Shown here one piece after another: positions 11,616 through 22,673 of a stretch of DNA of 64,000 nt. Under the pieces are notes generated by a model. That model was given only the letters and a program-made list of their open reading frames with translations, was not told where the DNA came from and did not search any database. A program made the translations under genes and the position numbers. Position 1 is the first letter of the stretch. Every line of letters begins with the position of its first letter. Source of the DNA: Fomes fomentarius (lineage: Eukaryota > Basidiomycota > Agaricomycetes > Polyporales > Polyporaceae); assembly GCA_022606135.1 (NCBI GenBank), contig JABYQN010000007.1:2170001-2234000 (forward strand). The letters are read 5' to 3'.

Positions 11616-14505
11616 TTATGTAAACATAACACGCCTGAAAGTAATGTCACCGTCGACCACCCTGAGGTCACTCTCTTTCATGAGCCCCAGGGAAGACATC
11701 TCTTTGATGAGCCCCAGGGAGGACATGTAAGAATTCGCCTCCGCTATCTTCGCTTGGAACAGGGGTTCGCACTGACACGCGACCGATGCCCCAGCCAGGT
11801 TCTCTGTCCTTGAGGAACCGTCGGAATCAGTGAGGTAGACGGCCAGAGCCATAGTGACAGGCGATGCCTCCGATTGGGAGTCGGATGCTTGATGCGGTGA
11901 CATACCCTCCAGGACTCCAAGAGGTCCCGGCAAGGTGACCAACGCGTTCGCTGCGACGACAGCGTCCTGAGGCGCGGAGCTCCTGAGGCCCAGAACGAGG
12001 TAGGAGTTCCTGTTGTTCGAGTGCTTGATGAGAAGGTTATCTGGGTGCGTGTCCGAGCTGCTGAACTCCATGGCGGGGAAGGAGATGACCGAAAACTCGC
12101 GATGTGTGATCAACCCTTGTGGCGTGCATTCTGCAGTGCCTGCGATGTCATCGGATGCACTTTCGAGCAGCGTCAAAGTGCGCGGGGCCCATCGAAAGCC
12201 AGGGAATGGGAGTGTGGCGTGGGGCTTGTGCTTCCAGACAATGGACGCCGGGACGGTCTTCAGATTCAAGAAGAATATCCGCATACGCGCGTCAGCATCT
12301 TCTACCGCAAGCAACTCGGCAACATCAATCCCAAGAAGCCTCGCGATGGCCAACGTCTCGTCTTCGGATTTACCTGTGGAGCGTCTGTTAAGCATCCGAA
12401 CGATATCCTCGAACGAATACTTGGCGTCGGAAGGGCTCCAATCGGATAGTAGACGAGAAAGCGACGGAATCCTGCAATGGTTGCTCATGAAAAGGTCACG
12501 ATGGACGGGACCGAGTGATGACGGTACTGGTTCTCGGCAGTGCTTGTAGGCCGCCCGCAGAGACGCAAGGGAGACGAGCATATCAGCAAACTCGAAGTAG
12601 AGCTCTCTGGCGAGCAACGCCTCCTGCAATGTCCAGACGCGGTACATCCACGAGGACATCGCGATTCGCAGGATGATCTCCTTCAGTGGCATAGCGGATC
12701 TCGACAGCTGACGGATTGCGGCATCAAAGACCAGGACCTTGTCCGCATTGCGGTAGCCGTTCGCCATGAGGCGGATAGCACTTCTACGCAAAGCTCTGTC
12801 GTCCCCAGGGACACAGAGAGAGTCGAGCCAGAATGCGCCATTCGGGACAAGCTCGCGGGAGAGGCTCGCGATATGCGCAACCTGGCATTCGGGGAGCCCC
12901 TGCTCGGTTGTGCTTCCTAGTCCGTCTGCCCAGACATGAGAGATCGCGATGTAGGGCCCGTCTGCGGCATTGCGGACAATAAGTGATTGACCGTCGTAGA
13001 CGATCACAGGGATGTTGCCGGAGGATAGAAGCTGGCTGATAGAGGTGATAGCGGGCTTGAGGAAGCGGCAGATCGAGGGGTCGGAGCAAGTAAGTGCGTG
13101 TCTTGTCTCGTAGTCGTCAGAATCGACAATGTATGCTTGGCAACCCGCTTCGGTGCATGACACATGCTTCACAGCGCATCCTTCGACAAGTGGCGGGGAC
13201 AAGGTGGTAGCATATGCATGCGTGTAGGTGGTAGAGAGTTCTGTTAGCTGGCAAACAGATGGGCACCAACCCTGCATCGTCATGATCTTCCGGTATCTTG
13301 CAAAAGGCATGTCCATGCGGACAATATTGCGGGAGGGCTCTTCGATCGCAGAGCCGCTAACGACGGTTGAGCATAGGGAGCTCAATACGTCGATGAGAGC
13401 AGCTAAGCTGCACAAGATCTCCTCGAACTCGCCCTCGGTGAGCCGTCCGTGGCGGGGAATCGTTGAGATGCGATTCATGGCCTGTTCATTGATCGCCAAT
13501 GTAGCCCCACTGAGTTCACGTCTGGCGAGTTCGACCCACTGACGGATCTCTGACGGGTCGCTGACAACGCCTCGGCCAAACAGCCAAAACCAGATGAACT
13601 GCGATACCTTCGCACTGGTTAGGACGAGCGCGCCATCCGCGCGGCGCGTCACAAGCACAGACTCGGTGATCCTGAGCCCCGAAAGAGCCTCCAGGATGCC
13701 GAAGGAAACTGCAGCCTGCCAGAGTGCGAGATGTTCCGTCGCAGACCTCGCGGTTCGCAGGCGAATCCAAACGTACGCGCTGAGCTTTGTGGCCCTGCAG
13801 TAACCATCGTGGCGACCGCCCAACCAGAGGATGTCTGGGAAGTAGAACAGATCGTCGCGTGCAGAATTGGTGATGTCGTCGATCGTGATGCATGGAGGAT
13901 CTATAGTGCCACCTCGACGTGAGTATATTGTCCAAATTGACGGGAGGAATGCATATCAACGACCCACTGTCCAGGTGCGCGTGGCTCTTATATTCCGCCA
14001 TACGTGACGACCTTGACCAAGGCATGGGCGTCCAGAACGTTTGCTCCAGACGCTTCCATTTGTGCACGTTCCACAGTTCCCTCAAAACGTGGAAGAAACA
14101 GACAATAAATAACCGAGTGTGTTCTGCGTCTTCGACTTGTTTGACAGTATTCCTTCCTGCGACGACTTCGGCGAAGGCTACGAGTAGACGGGATGTGAGG
14201 AAGTTCAGGGCAGGATAGTGTTCTCGTTGGGCATTCTCGAGAGTCGGAGACTCGCAGCAGCATAGCAAGCAATCGAGAAGTGGTTGAGGAAGCGAAGGAG
14301 TGCAAGATTGCATGGTCATGAAGAACCGGAAGAACAGGGCATCGATGAGGTCAATCAAGGCCGCATCTTCCCTCTGACCTGAGGTCAGATCGCAAATGAG
14401 AGCAAACGCCTGTGCCGCCCTATAGACCAGATCATATTCTTCTACTCCGGGCTGCCAATATGTCAGAGTAGCAATATCGGGTGTACCAGAGGCTTGAGAA
14501 GGCAT
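11616..14505 (-). CDS. HET-domain protein, paralogue B
   Basis: Two exons (14505-13968 and 13912-11616) give 944 residues. The intron at 13913-13967 is 55 nt, starts GTGGGT, has CTCAC near the 3' end and ends CGAG. It restores the frame exactly where the two raw open frames overlap, so this is not a frameshift. The N-terminus (TYWQPGVEEYDLVYRAAQAFA) matches paralogue A, as do SARDDLFYFPD and WLGGRHDGYCRA. The HET core reads YIAISHVWADGLGST, WLDSLCVPGDDRALR and WMYRVWTLQEALLA, all canonical. The C-terminus carries a short internal duplication (SSLGLIKEM followed by SSLGLMKES) absent from A. The upstream region has a cluster of GTGAC palindromes. Confidence 0.87.
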
Positions 14506-15629
14506 GTCTGGTTCACCAGTGACTCCGAGGATACAGTACCAAAGGCTGTAAGGACGTCACGCCGATTTGAACGTCACGTTACGAGGACTCGTCGAAATGG
14601 TGGGTGAGGTTATGTGATGAAAGGCACGCCGCCAAATTGACCAAACACTCGGACTAATGATTACTCACGGTGCCGTTTCCATGTGCTGCGTACTTAGTGG
14701 CCAGGCAGTGCTGGGCAAGGTGACCGTCACTCACGGTAAAGCGCATAATGATGATATACTTATGTACTCAAGTCACAGTGTGACTGCATGTTCCTTGACA
14801 CAAGTGACCGTGGTCACAGTGCATGGAGGCGTTTACCGTAGGCCAAATCGATCCTTTCCCATACTATTCAAAGGTGCTGAGTGACTTCGTGGCGCAAGGC
14901 ATCATGTCTAGTCACATCTTTCAACCCTCGTTCTGGCAGAATATCGAGATGGATGCCGCATCATACATCATGATTCAATCGTGGCAATGTCATTGAAAAG
15001 CCTCGGGTACGACTGAGTTTGACATCGCACGCATAACTGTACTGCGAGCTCACAACCCTGTATGTAGAGTAAGTACTTCACGACCGGCGCCGCTGCAATT
15101 CTGACCAACGGCTACACGATTCACTCACTACTAGGACTTCCTCCATCGCCGGACAGGATACAACCCACAGAACCTCGTCGCAACATGGTCGAAGGTGAAT
15201 TATTTGATTATAGGTGAGGTGTCAATGATAGGACCGCTGCTATTGTCCGACATATCAGCACGACTATATACCACGGACAGCGCAGAGCAATCTGAAAGTC
15301 CCGCATGAATCACACTCGTCGCGAGCTCCACGGAGCGCACAAGGTGAGAACCCTAGTACGTGTATGCCGGAGCGTCATAGGAGAACCAGCTGACTGTCCT
15401 TTAACTCTAGTTTCGTTGCTCTGAATGAAGCCCGCAGCCTTCAGTATCTAAGATGGCGTGGAGTCTTGAGGCTCGAGTCCACTTATCTCCATTTACGCAG
15501 CGTCTCCTGTCAGAGACGGGGCTGCATATCGTAGGCTATCGGTGATACTAGTATCAGCGTTGAATCCGTTTGTGCTGCTATCTCATCCCACCAACCGCCA
15601 GGGCACCTCAGTCCTCGCTTGCAACCCAA
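14506..15629. other. Intergenic between HET B and MFS transporter
   Basis: About 1.1 kb holds the divergent promoters of the two genes. Apart from the palindrome cluster at 14720-14817 nothing is recognised; the open frame at 14657-14884 overlaps the palindromes and looks like chance. Confidence 0.5.
14720..14817. promoter_or_regulatory. Cluster of three GTGAC/GTCAC palindromes
   Basis: Within 98 bp lie GTGACCGTCAC (14720-14730), GTCACAGTGTGAC (14772-14784) and GTGACCGTGGTCAC (14804-14817). Each is a perfect inverted repeat of GTGAC or GTCACA arms. They lie 215-312 bp upstream of the HET B start and about 0.8 kb upstream of the MFS start. A role as binding sites for a dimeric transcription factor is inference. 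Confidence 0.5.
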
Positions 15630-17992
15630 ATGGGGCTCCTGACACCAGCCCATCCAGCAGCAGACCCAATTCAGATGGGAGGGACACCGTTGCCAGGATC
15701 AGCCTCAAAATCAGCGAACTTGGGCGATAAGAAATCGCCAGTCACAGCTAAGGACCCATATGAAGATCTCGATCTTCCCGGTATCGTAGACTTTGCGCAG
15801 GTCGAGTTGCGCGATATCTTTCAAGGGGACGAGAATGACGTAGACCCTGTGTACCATGCAAAGGCGATACGTCTCAACGCAGCGTTCCATGAGATTGGGA
15901 TGAGGCGGTATCAGGTATGTCTCTTGACGCCATTATCAAAGGGGACCAAAGGAAGGAGCATCCCGCACTGAGGGACTCACAAAGCTTGTGATAGTGGCAT
16001 CTATTCTTCGTGTGCGGGTTTGGATGGTTCACGTAAGTCACTCAGTCCACTTCCTGATCGTGTAGTATCCATGCATTCATTCCACTGCTCACAGAGATAA
16101 TGCGATCGGGGTAAGTCTGGTCAGTGGTACTGTCGAGTCCGGAGCACCTCTCATCAGTCATGAAGGTCCTGACGGGGCTCCTCATCAATCCCGTCGTTCA
16201 AGAATTCTCTGGTTTCCCGGGTCCATTCCTCATACTCGCGCAGTACATCGGGCTACTGGTCGGGTCGGTCTTCTGGGGTGTCACGTGTGATATTTGGGGC
16301 CGAAGGTATTGTCCATGTACACTCCACTCAGAGTATCGCACTGACTCCGCCGCATGTATGCAGGTGGTCCTTTAACATCACTCTCCTCATCACTGGAGTA
16401 TTCTCGCTCGCGGCAGCAGGGGCGCCGAGCGCAGTCGCGCTGGCTGCACTCATCGCTCTATGGAACCTCGGTGTGGGCGGAAACCTGCCTGTCGACTCCG
16501 CCGTCTTCCTCGAGTTCGTGCCTGCGACGCACCAGTGGCTGCTCACCGTGTTGTCTATCTGGTGGGCCGTTGGGCAGCTCGTAGCGAGTTTGGTGAGTAC
16601 GATGTGCCACAATCTAGTCAGAACACGACTGACGACCTGCGCAGCTCGCGTGGCCGTTTATCGCGAACTTCTCATGCGCGTCCTCGGATGACTGCCCGCG
16701 GTCCTCGAACATGGGGTGGCGCTATACGCTCTTGACAATGGGCGCGCTCGTGATGGTGCTCTTCGTCCTGCGCTTCTTCGTCTTTCACCTGTACGAGTCT
16801 CCCAGGTATCTGATGGGCCGCGGCCGGGATGAAGATGCCGTCGCTGTCGTCCACGCAGTGGCGAAGTACAACGGGAAGGCATCAAGCCTAACTGTAGAGA
16901 TGCTGACGGAGAACGATGTTCAGCCGGACACACAAACGGCAATGCTGAATACGAGCGCGAGAGGTGCCATCAAAAGAAAAGTGAGTGTGGTGAACAACAG
17001 TCACCTCAAGGCGCTCTTTTCGACGAGGAAAATGGCATACTCGACGGGTTTGCTGCTCATACTGTGGGGTATGTTCCTAAGTATGCTCATACGCACTCAG
17101 GTTGATTTGACTCGTCGATTATAGCATTCATCGGACTTGCGTTTCCACTGTGAGTCTCGACGCTGTGATCTGATCCTGATCTTGCGCCTCGTGAACTGAC
17201 GACAACCAGGTACAATGCATTCGTGACGGTATTGTGGGTTCTATGCACCGAGCTCTGTTCGAGATAACCAAATTCGCCTTCTACACGTAGCCTGCAGACG
17301 AGAGGGGCAGACTTTGGTGATGGCTCTCTCAACATCACTTACAGAAATGTGGGTCATCGTCCATACCTCAGACACTTGATTTCGATGTCATGACGTATTG
17401 CCCTCATAGCAAGTGATACTTAGCGTCATGGGGATTCCTGGTTCTCTCCTTGCCGGTTGGATGGTTGAGAGACCGTATCTCGGAAGGAAGGGCACCCTCG
17501 CCGTCTCAACTGGTGCGCGCGGTCTACCTTCTCTGACAGGAATTATATAGTATACACATGTACTGAGACGACACTCTTCCCACAGCACTGACAGGAATCC
17601 TACTACTCGCAAGCACAACTGCGCGGACTTCGAACGCGCTCCTCGGATGGAACTGTGGCTGGACGTTCGCGAACAACATCATGTACGCCACGCTGTATGC
17701 ACTCTCGCCAGAAATCTTCCCAGCCAAGGATCGGGGTACGGGGAATGCGCTTGTGGCGGCCGCGAATCGCGTCTTTGGCGTTATGGTGAGTAAGGCCTGC
17801 AGGTTTAATCGGTCCTGTGCGGAGAAGCTCGAAGTCAGCTCGGTTAACGATACTATACAGGCGCCAATAGTTGCGCTGTACGCGGACCTGTCCACGCCCG
17901 TGCCAATATATGTTTCTGGAACCCTGTTTGTCGCCGCCGGGTTCATCGCCCTGTTGCTGCCTTTTGAGCCAAGAGGAAGAGCGTCCATCTAA
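15630..17992 (+). CDS. MFS transporter, sugar/metabolite type
   Basis: Twelve exons fit in phase and give 557 residues: 15630-15914, 15995-16032, 16095-16110, 16166-16305, 16364-16592, 16645-17068, 17125-17149, 17210-17233, 17291-17348, 17410-17512, 17586-17785 and 17861-17992. Family marks are WHLFFVCGFGWFTDNAIG, the loop motif DIWGRRW, a GVGGNLPVDSAVFLEFVPAT block, the WWAVGQLVASL helix, RGADFGDGSLNITYRNQ and SPEIFPAKDRGTGNA. Together these place it with fungal SV2-like/sugar-porter MFS proteins of the plasma membrane. Substrate cannot be told. Exon 3 is only 16 nt. An in-frame ATG at 15570 is an alternative start. Confidence 0.88.
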
Positions 17993-18497
17993 GCGAGGTG
18001 CTTATTGACACGGTATTCTGATGATTACGACTAATTGCGTATGCAGAACCATTCAATGCCACGAGGAATCTAGCGAGGTGGTACATACAGCTGAAGTGGG
18101 ATTACCTACAGACGTCTTACGCATCAAGACGAACTTTCTCATCTCTGGAGGCCCGGGTGGCAACAAATTGGGTTACACCGTACCAGTGCGCTGCCTGAAG
18201 GCCTCATTGCTTCCAGGAGTTTCCTACCATTTGCTGTATATGCGAGATACTATGTAGATTTTCAATCGACATCATCAGTGCTGGGGGTGACCATACGTTG
18301 AGGGAAGACAGGATGCAAGTTTCGGAATCGTTGCCGGAGAACTCGGAGTTCTAGGCCGCTGTCGGCTAAACGCGTCGGTCACAGTGACGTCACTCGTGAC
18401 CAAGCGCGTAAGTACCCTGAACTAGACGACCAGCGCCTCGGCCTTGCAGGTCGTTGTTGTGAACCACCACTCTCTGTCTTGGACCTTCGCTGCAGCG
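17993..18497. other. Intergenic upstream of MYND gene 2
   Basis: About 500 bp. The open frame at 18021-18257 has no family features. The notable element is the nested palindrome at 18377-18401. Confidence 0.45.
18377..18401. promoter_or_regulatory. Nested palindrome containing a CRE/ATF core
   Basis: GGTCAC and GTGACC arms flank GTGACGTCAC, whose centre TGACGTCA (18385-18392) is the consensus cAMP-response/ATF-CREB bZIP site. It lies about 110 bp upstream of the first ATG of MYND gene 2. The GTGAC arms echo the cluster upstream of HET B. Confidence 0.5.
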
Positions 18498-19450
18498 ATG
18501 CTCCTCTTGTCGATGTCGACGCTTGCGGGGGCGATGGTTGTGCTTACTCTTGCCGCCATTTTCTTTCCCGACCCTCCCTGTCCCCTCGAAGAGGATCGCT
18601 GTGGCTTTGCGTTCTGCGAGGTGTGCATGAAAGAAGCACCATACGCGTGCTCCGCCTGCAAGACCACGCGATACTGCTCGTGAGTGTCTCTCCTCCGACA
18701 AGTGCTTGGCTGCTTCTCGGGGCTCACCACTGAGCTCAACAACACTACATGTAGACGACGATGCCAAAGTGCGGACTGGCGGAACCATCAGCGGTCGTGC
18801 AAGATCCACCAGAAGCTACACGACCTCAACGCCCGCATTGCGCTCACGACGCCTAAGCGGCCACCCGTCGGTCAGTGCACTGGTTGCAACTCGACGGCAG
18901 GCGAGGGCCGCCGCCTGGCCATGTGCAAGGATTGTGGCTACCAGGTGTGTGGCTCGTGTGAGTCGCACCACTCGCGAGGTACGTGCAGCCTGCTACTCCT
19001 AAGCATATCCTCGAGGTCCGGGCCCGCCCGCGCTACCGGACCTCTGCTCTCTCATTTCGTCACGTACCATTCCCCTTCGCCCTGTTACCGCTTCGCACCT
19101 CGTCCCCCGGAGCATGAAAGTATATCGGACCTCGCGGATCGCTCCTGTATTCCATCCTCACTGTAATAGACGTCATGAGACCGGCACGCTGACCGCGCAT
19201 GGCCCATATAGGGACATGCTACTGCCCAAATTCCAATTTTGGGAAGAAGTACTGCCAGATGGAGCCCCGCTGGTTCCATACCAACGGGCGCGGCCGCCAG
19301 TACTCGGGCGACCGGCACCCCGAGCCTTACGGCGGGGTGTATAGATCGCTCGTCTACGAGCCCAGTGCGCGCGCGTGCGACAACTGTGGCGTGGTCACCA
19401 AGGTGTTCAACAAGGAGTACCGCGACCCTTGGGCATGGCATAACGTATAG
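18498..19450 (+). CDS. MYND-type zinc finger protein 2
   Basis: Three exons (18498-18679, 18755-18978, 19212-19450) give 214 residues. The MYND finger reads FCEVC, CSAC, RYCS, CQSADW and H-x3-C, followed by the same downstream blocks as MYND gene 1: CTGC, CKDCGYQVCGSCESHHSRG, WFHTNGRGRQYSGDRHPEP and CDNCGVV. Both intron positions match gene 1, but the second intron here is 233 nt against 54. The N-terminus is uncertain. From the first ATG the protein would start with a hydrophobic segment (MLLLSMSTLAGAMVVLTLA). Alternatively a pyrimidine-rich 57-nt GT-AG stretch just before DRCGFAFCEVC may be a stopless intron, which would leave a short soluble N-terminus as in gene 1. Confidence 0.8.
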
Positions 19451-19933
19451 ACCTTGCTCCCGACTACTTACACGTGCGCAATCGTTCAGCGTACAGCTCC
19501 TTGTCGACTTCCTGGAACCGCGCAACAACTGCTGCTATCATGTTTCGCTCTCGCTTGCTATGCATCGCACATTTGTACCCATAGCATCCCCTCATGCTGT
19601 ATCCCGGCTGTATCTCCTCATCGCTTCATCACTTCACGCATCTTCACGCACTCCGATGACTTCACGAACTCTGCACATATCTTACCTTTATTCTTTTGTG
19701 CTTCGCCGAACACTCATGCATATCACTCATTACACACATCCCAAAACACACCTATCTCGCATATCCTCTGCTGTACATACCTCACACCACACTGCGGTTG
19801 TAAGAATAGGTCACACACGTCGAACATTGGATATTGAACACTGACACCAACAACGAGCAGGGTGTGCATCCTGAGACCAAGACAATGAAGCACAACAAGA
19901 CAATACGGGGGATGCTACAAACGGCAAGCATCA
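19451..19933. other. 3' regions of convergent genes
   Basis: This is about 480 bp of C-rich, CA-repeat-like sequence between the stop codons of MYND gene 2 and the L1-domain gene. The plus-strand open frames here (19239-19844, 19454-19837) are low-complexity extensions and are not supported. Confidence 0.5.
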
Positions 19934-22048
19934 TCATAGCTTTTTCGACTTCTTACCCACCACCGCGTCCTTCGCGCTCTTCGACGCAGACTTGCCAGTA
20001 CCCGCGAGCACCTTCTCTTTCTTCTTCTCCACGCCCGCCGCGCTTCGTTTCTGCTTGATCTCCGCCGAAGTCACGGTCGGCGGAGGAGGGGCAGCGGCAG
20101 GAGCACCCTCCTTTTCCTCCCCCTTCTCCCTGTGCTTCCGCTTCCTCCTCTTCTCCTTCTCGGGTGGCGCGCCGCCCTCCGCACCAGCAACAATAGGCTC
20201 AGCCGCAGCCGATCCGGTCTTCTCCAAGGACTCATCCTCATCCTTATCCTTATCCCCACCGTCACCCACTGTCGCCGGCTTCCTCTTGCGCCGCTTTTTC
20301 CCGCTCGGGGTCTCAGCAGCGGTAACAGCATCAGCACCCTCGGCGGCGAGCTTCGCGATGGCGGTCGTCACCGGGGTATCCACGAGCGCGCTGTTGCCTT
20401 TGCCCTTGCTCCGCTTCTTCGCCTTCGCGGGTGTCTCCCCAGCAAGCCCGTCCGCCGGCGTGTTGGGTGGAGCAGGCGCCTTGGAAGCAGCAGTTGCAGC
20501 GGGCGTGCCGTCCTCGAAAAAGTCGACAGCGGACGCCCGCCGTTGCTTCGAGATTGCAGGCGTGACCGGCTCTTTGAAGTCGGCGGGGGTGGGCTTGTCT
20601 GACTTCGCTGGGGTCTCCGCGGCAGCGAGGGACGCGCGGATCTTCTTGCGCTTCTCTTTCTTTGCGGGAGTCGCGATCACCGCGTCCGATGATTGCTCTT
20701 TCGCAGCAGGTGTGGGCGCGGGGATGGGCACAGGGGCAGCTTCAGCATCGGCTGCTGCCTGAGGCTTGCGGCGCTTCCTCTTAGCAGGCTGGGACGCGGT
20801 TGCAGGCGTTGCGGGTGCAGGAACGGGGGCAGCAGCAGCAGCCTGCTCCTTGTCTTTGACCTTTTCCACCGCAGCGGGCGCGTCCGCCTTCTTCGACTTA
20901 TCGTCCGAACCCTTAGCTCTCTTCTTTGGCTTGTCTTCCACCTTCTCCTCCACCTCTTCCGCCGCACGCTTTTTGCCCTTGGCCTTGGGGACCGGCGGCG
21001 CAGGCTCAACCTCCATGTGCTCATCCTCGTCAGCCTCACTCTCCTCATCATCGTCATCAGCGATGTCCGAGTCCGAGCCGTCGCTCAGGCTCGCGAGAAG
21101 CCCGTCCCACCGCCCGCCAGCGTCCGAGCCGAGGTCGCACTGCCATATGGGGAGCGCTGCAGAGAAGTTGGTCTTGATGAAAAAGCTCTGGACGTTGTCC
21201 CAGCCGCCTTTGATGTGCTTGACGACTTCGGGGAGAGCGGTCTGTAGGTTGGCGAGGACCTGGGCGGGTTTTTGGGAGACGGTGCCAATTTTGATCGACC
21301 TGCGACGTCGTGCAGTGAGCAAGGGATAATGAGGGAGTGAAGAGAGAGGAGAGCTACGTACGTGCACGTTCCTTGGTTTTGGTGGAAATATGTGGAGGAG
21401 ATTGCACGCTCGAGCTCGCCCTTGAGGTCCTTACGCGTGATGTTGACGGGGATGGGCTGTCTGTATGCGCGGCGTATATGAGGCACGAGCCGAGGTTAAA
21501 TGGGAATTCACGCACTTTTTCGCTTGGAAGAAGATCTTCCCGAGAAGAGCAGGGAGCAATGGGACGACCCGCTCGTCCGCCAGGAAGAGCCCGTTCTCCT
21601 TCAGCAGCAACCTCCTCGCTTCAAACGGCTTCCACTTTCCCTTCAAATGCCGGATGTCAACCACACGCGTGATGAACTTGATACCCTGGGCAGCAATGAG
21701 ATCCTTGTACTCGCGCTGTGGGTCCTTCGTGATAAGGCAGACCGGTGCAGTGCGAGGGTCGACAATGGGGTGTTTCACAGATCTTTCGTCGGTTCTCTGC
21801 ATCAGCGACGGACGTTCCAGGACGTTGGGAGAGACAGAAACACATACTTACATCCGTGCAGGCTTGATCTTCTTCTCGGGGTGCATGACTTTGGTGTTTA
21901 CCACCAGCCAAACGTTCTGCTCCTTACCGGGTAGGAGCTGTGTTTCCGCCTTTGCTGCTTCATGTTTTAAGGCATGGGCGAGCAACGCGTCAACTGCGCG
22001 TGTGCATTGCTGCGCCGAGACATGTCCGTCGATCAGTGTGTCCGGCAT
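19934..22048 (-). CDS. Ribosomal L1-domain protein, Cic1/Utp30-like ribosome biogenesis factor
   Basis: Four exons (22048-21852, about 21794-21516, 21460-21362, 21299-19934) give about 646 residues. The first 260 or so form an L1-like domain: MPDTLIDGHVSAQQC, HPIVDPRTAPVCLITKDPQR, LLLKENGLFLADERVVPLLP, then STYFHQNQGTCTSIKIGTVS and HIKGGWDNVQSFFIKTNFSA. Proteins of this type (yeast Cic1/Nsa3, Utp30; human RSL1D1) act in nucleolar pre-60S assembly. The remaining 380 residues are an Ala/Pro/Lys-rich tail with an acidic patch (DDDDEESEADEDE) and repeated TP-spaced basic clusters such as TPAKKEKRKKIR and TPSGKKRRKRKP. The acceptor of exon 2 is either after CAGAG or 12 nt later after GAAAG; the later one matches the usual spacing better. 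Confidence 0.87.
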
Positions 22049-22673
22049 TGCACCCAAGCTAGTGCTGGTTGTGAGAGGAACGGTCGAGTCGTTCGCGGAG
22101 AATGTGTGAGGGCTGCGAGCGCTAACGACTTGCACAAAACTTCAATTGTTGCACGTGGCCGGCAGTTCGGTCCGCATGGCGGAAAAAGTAGGACTTCAAC
22201 TTCAAGCCTAAGGAGGACCGCCTCAGACACGACGGACTCCTTGCGTTCAACCGTGAACCACTACAATATTGAGGCCCCTTTGGAGAATTTTAGATTGCGC
22301 TACGGGCCTCGGACTACGATGGGATTCAACCACCATACCTCAATCTCGGTTTCCCATATATCAGCTCGAACGGGTGTCTATGCCAAGTATGTGTTTGCAA
22401 TCATCTGGATTTGTGCGCTGTAGCTCACTGACCTATCGAGGTGCTGAATTTTATCTGGGCGATAGAGCGCGATTTCAGCGCGGATTCGACTTCTTGCACA
22501 TGGAGCAAGAAGTCATCAGATCATCAATTCCCCCGCGAACCGTTTCTCCGCTTTGCGCAATCGTTGATATGCGCCAGTACCGGACTCGTGGCCCGGTCAA
22601 TACTTGATAAGTCTTTTGGTATTAGTTAAGTACAAACATTGACCACCACGCTTCAAGCTTTCGACCCACCATC
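22049..22673. other. Divergent promoter region, L1-domain gene / M64 gene 1
   Basis: About 625 bp between divergent start codons. Overlapping open frames on both strands look like chance; no clear TATA box or repeat was seen. Confidence 0.4.

Noticed and set aside
13900..13970. Apparent frameshift in HET B where two open frames overlap
   Set aside because: A 55-nt GT-AG intron fits exactly, restores frame, and paralogue A has a similar donor-acceptor pair at the same place.
19239..19844. 201-codon open frame overlapping the end of MYND gene 2
   Set aside because: Its first part is a shadow of the MYND 2 last exon in another frame; the rest is Thr/His-rich 3' sequence.
20071..21329. Long Ser/Ala/Leu-rich frames on the plus strand (for example 19992-20762)
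   Set aside because: Antisense shadows of the Lys/Ala/Pro-rich tail of the L1-domain protein, whose composition suppresses stops on the other strand.
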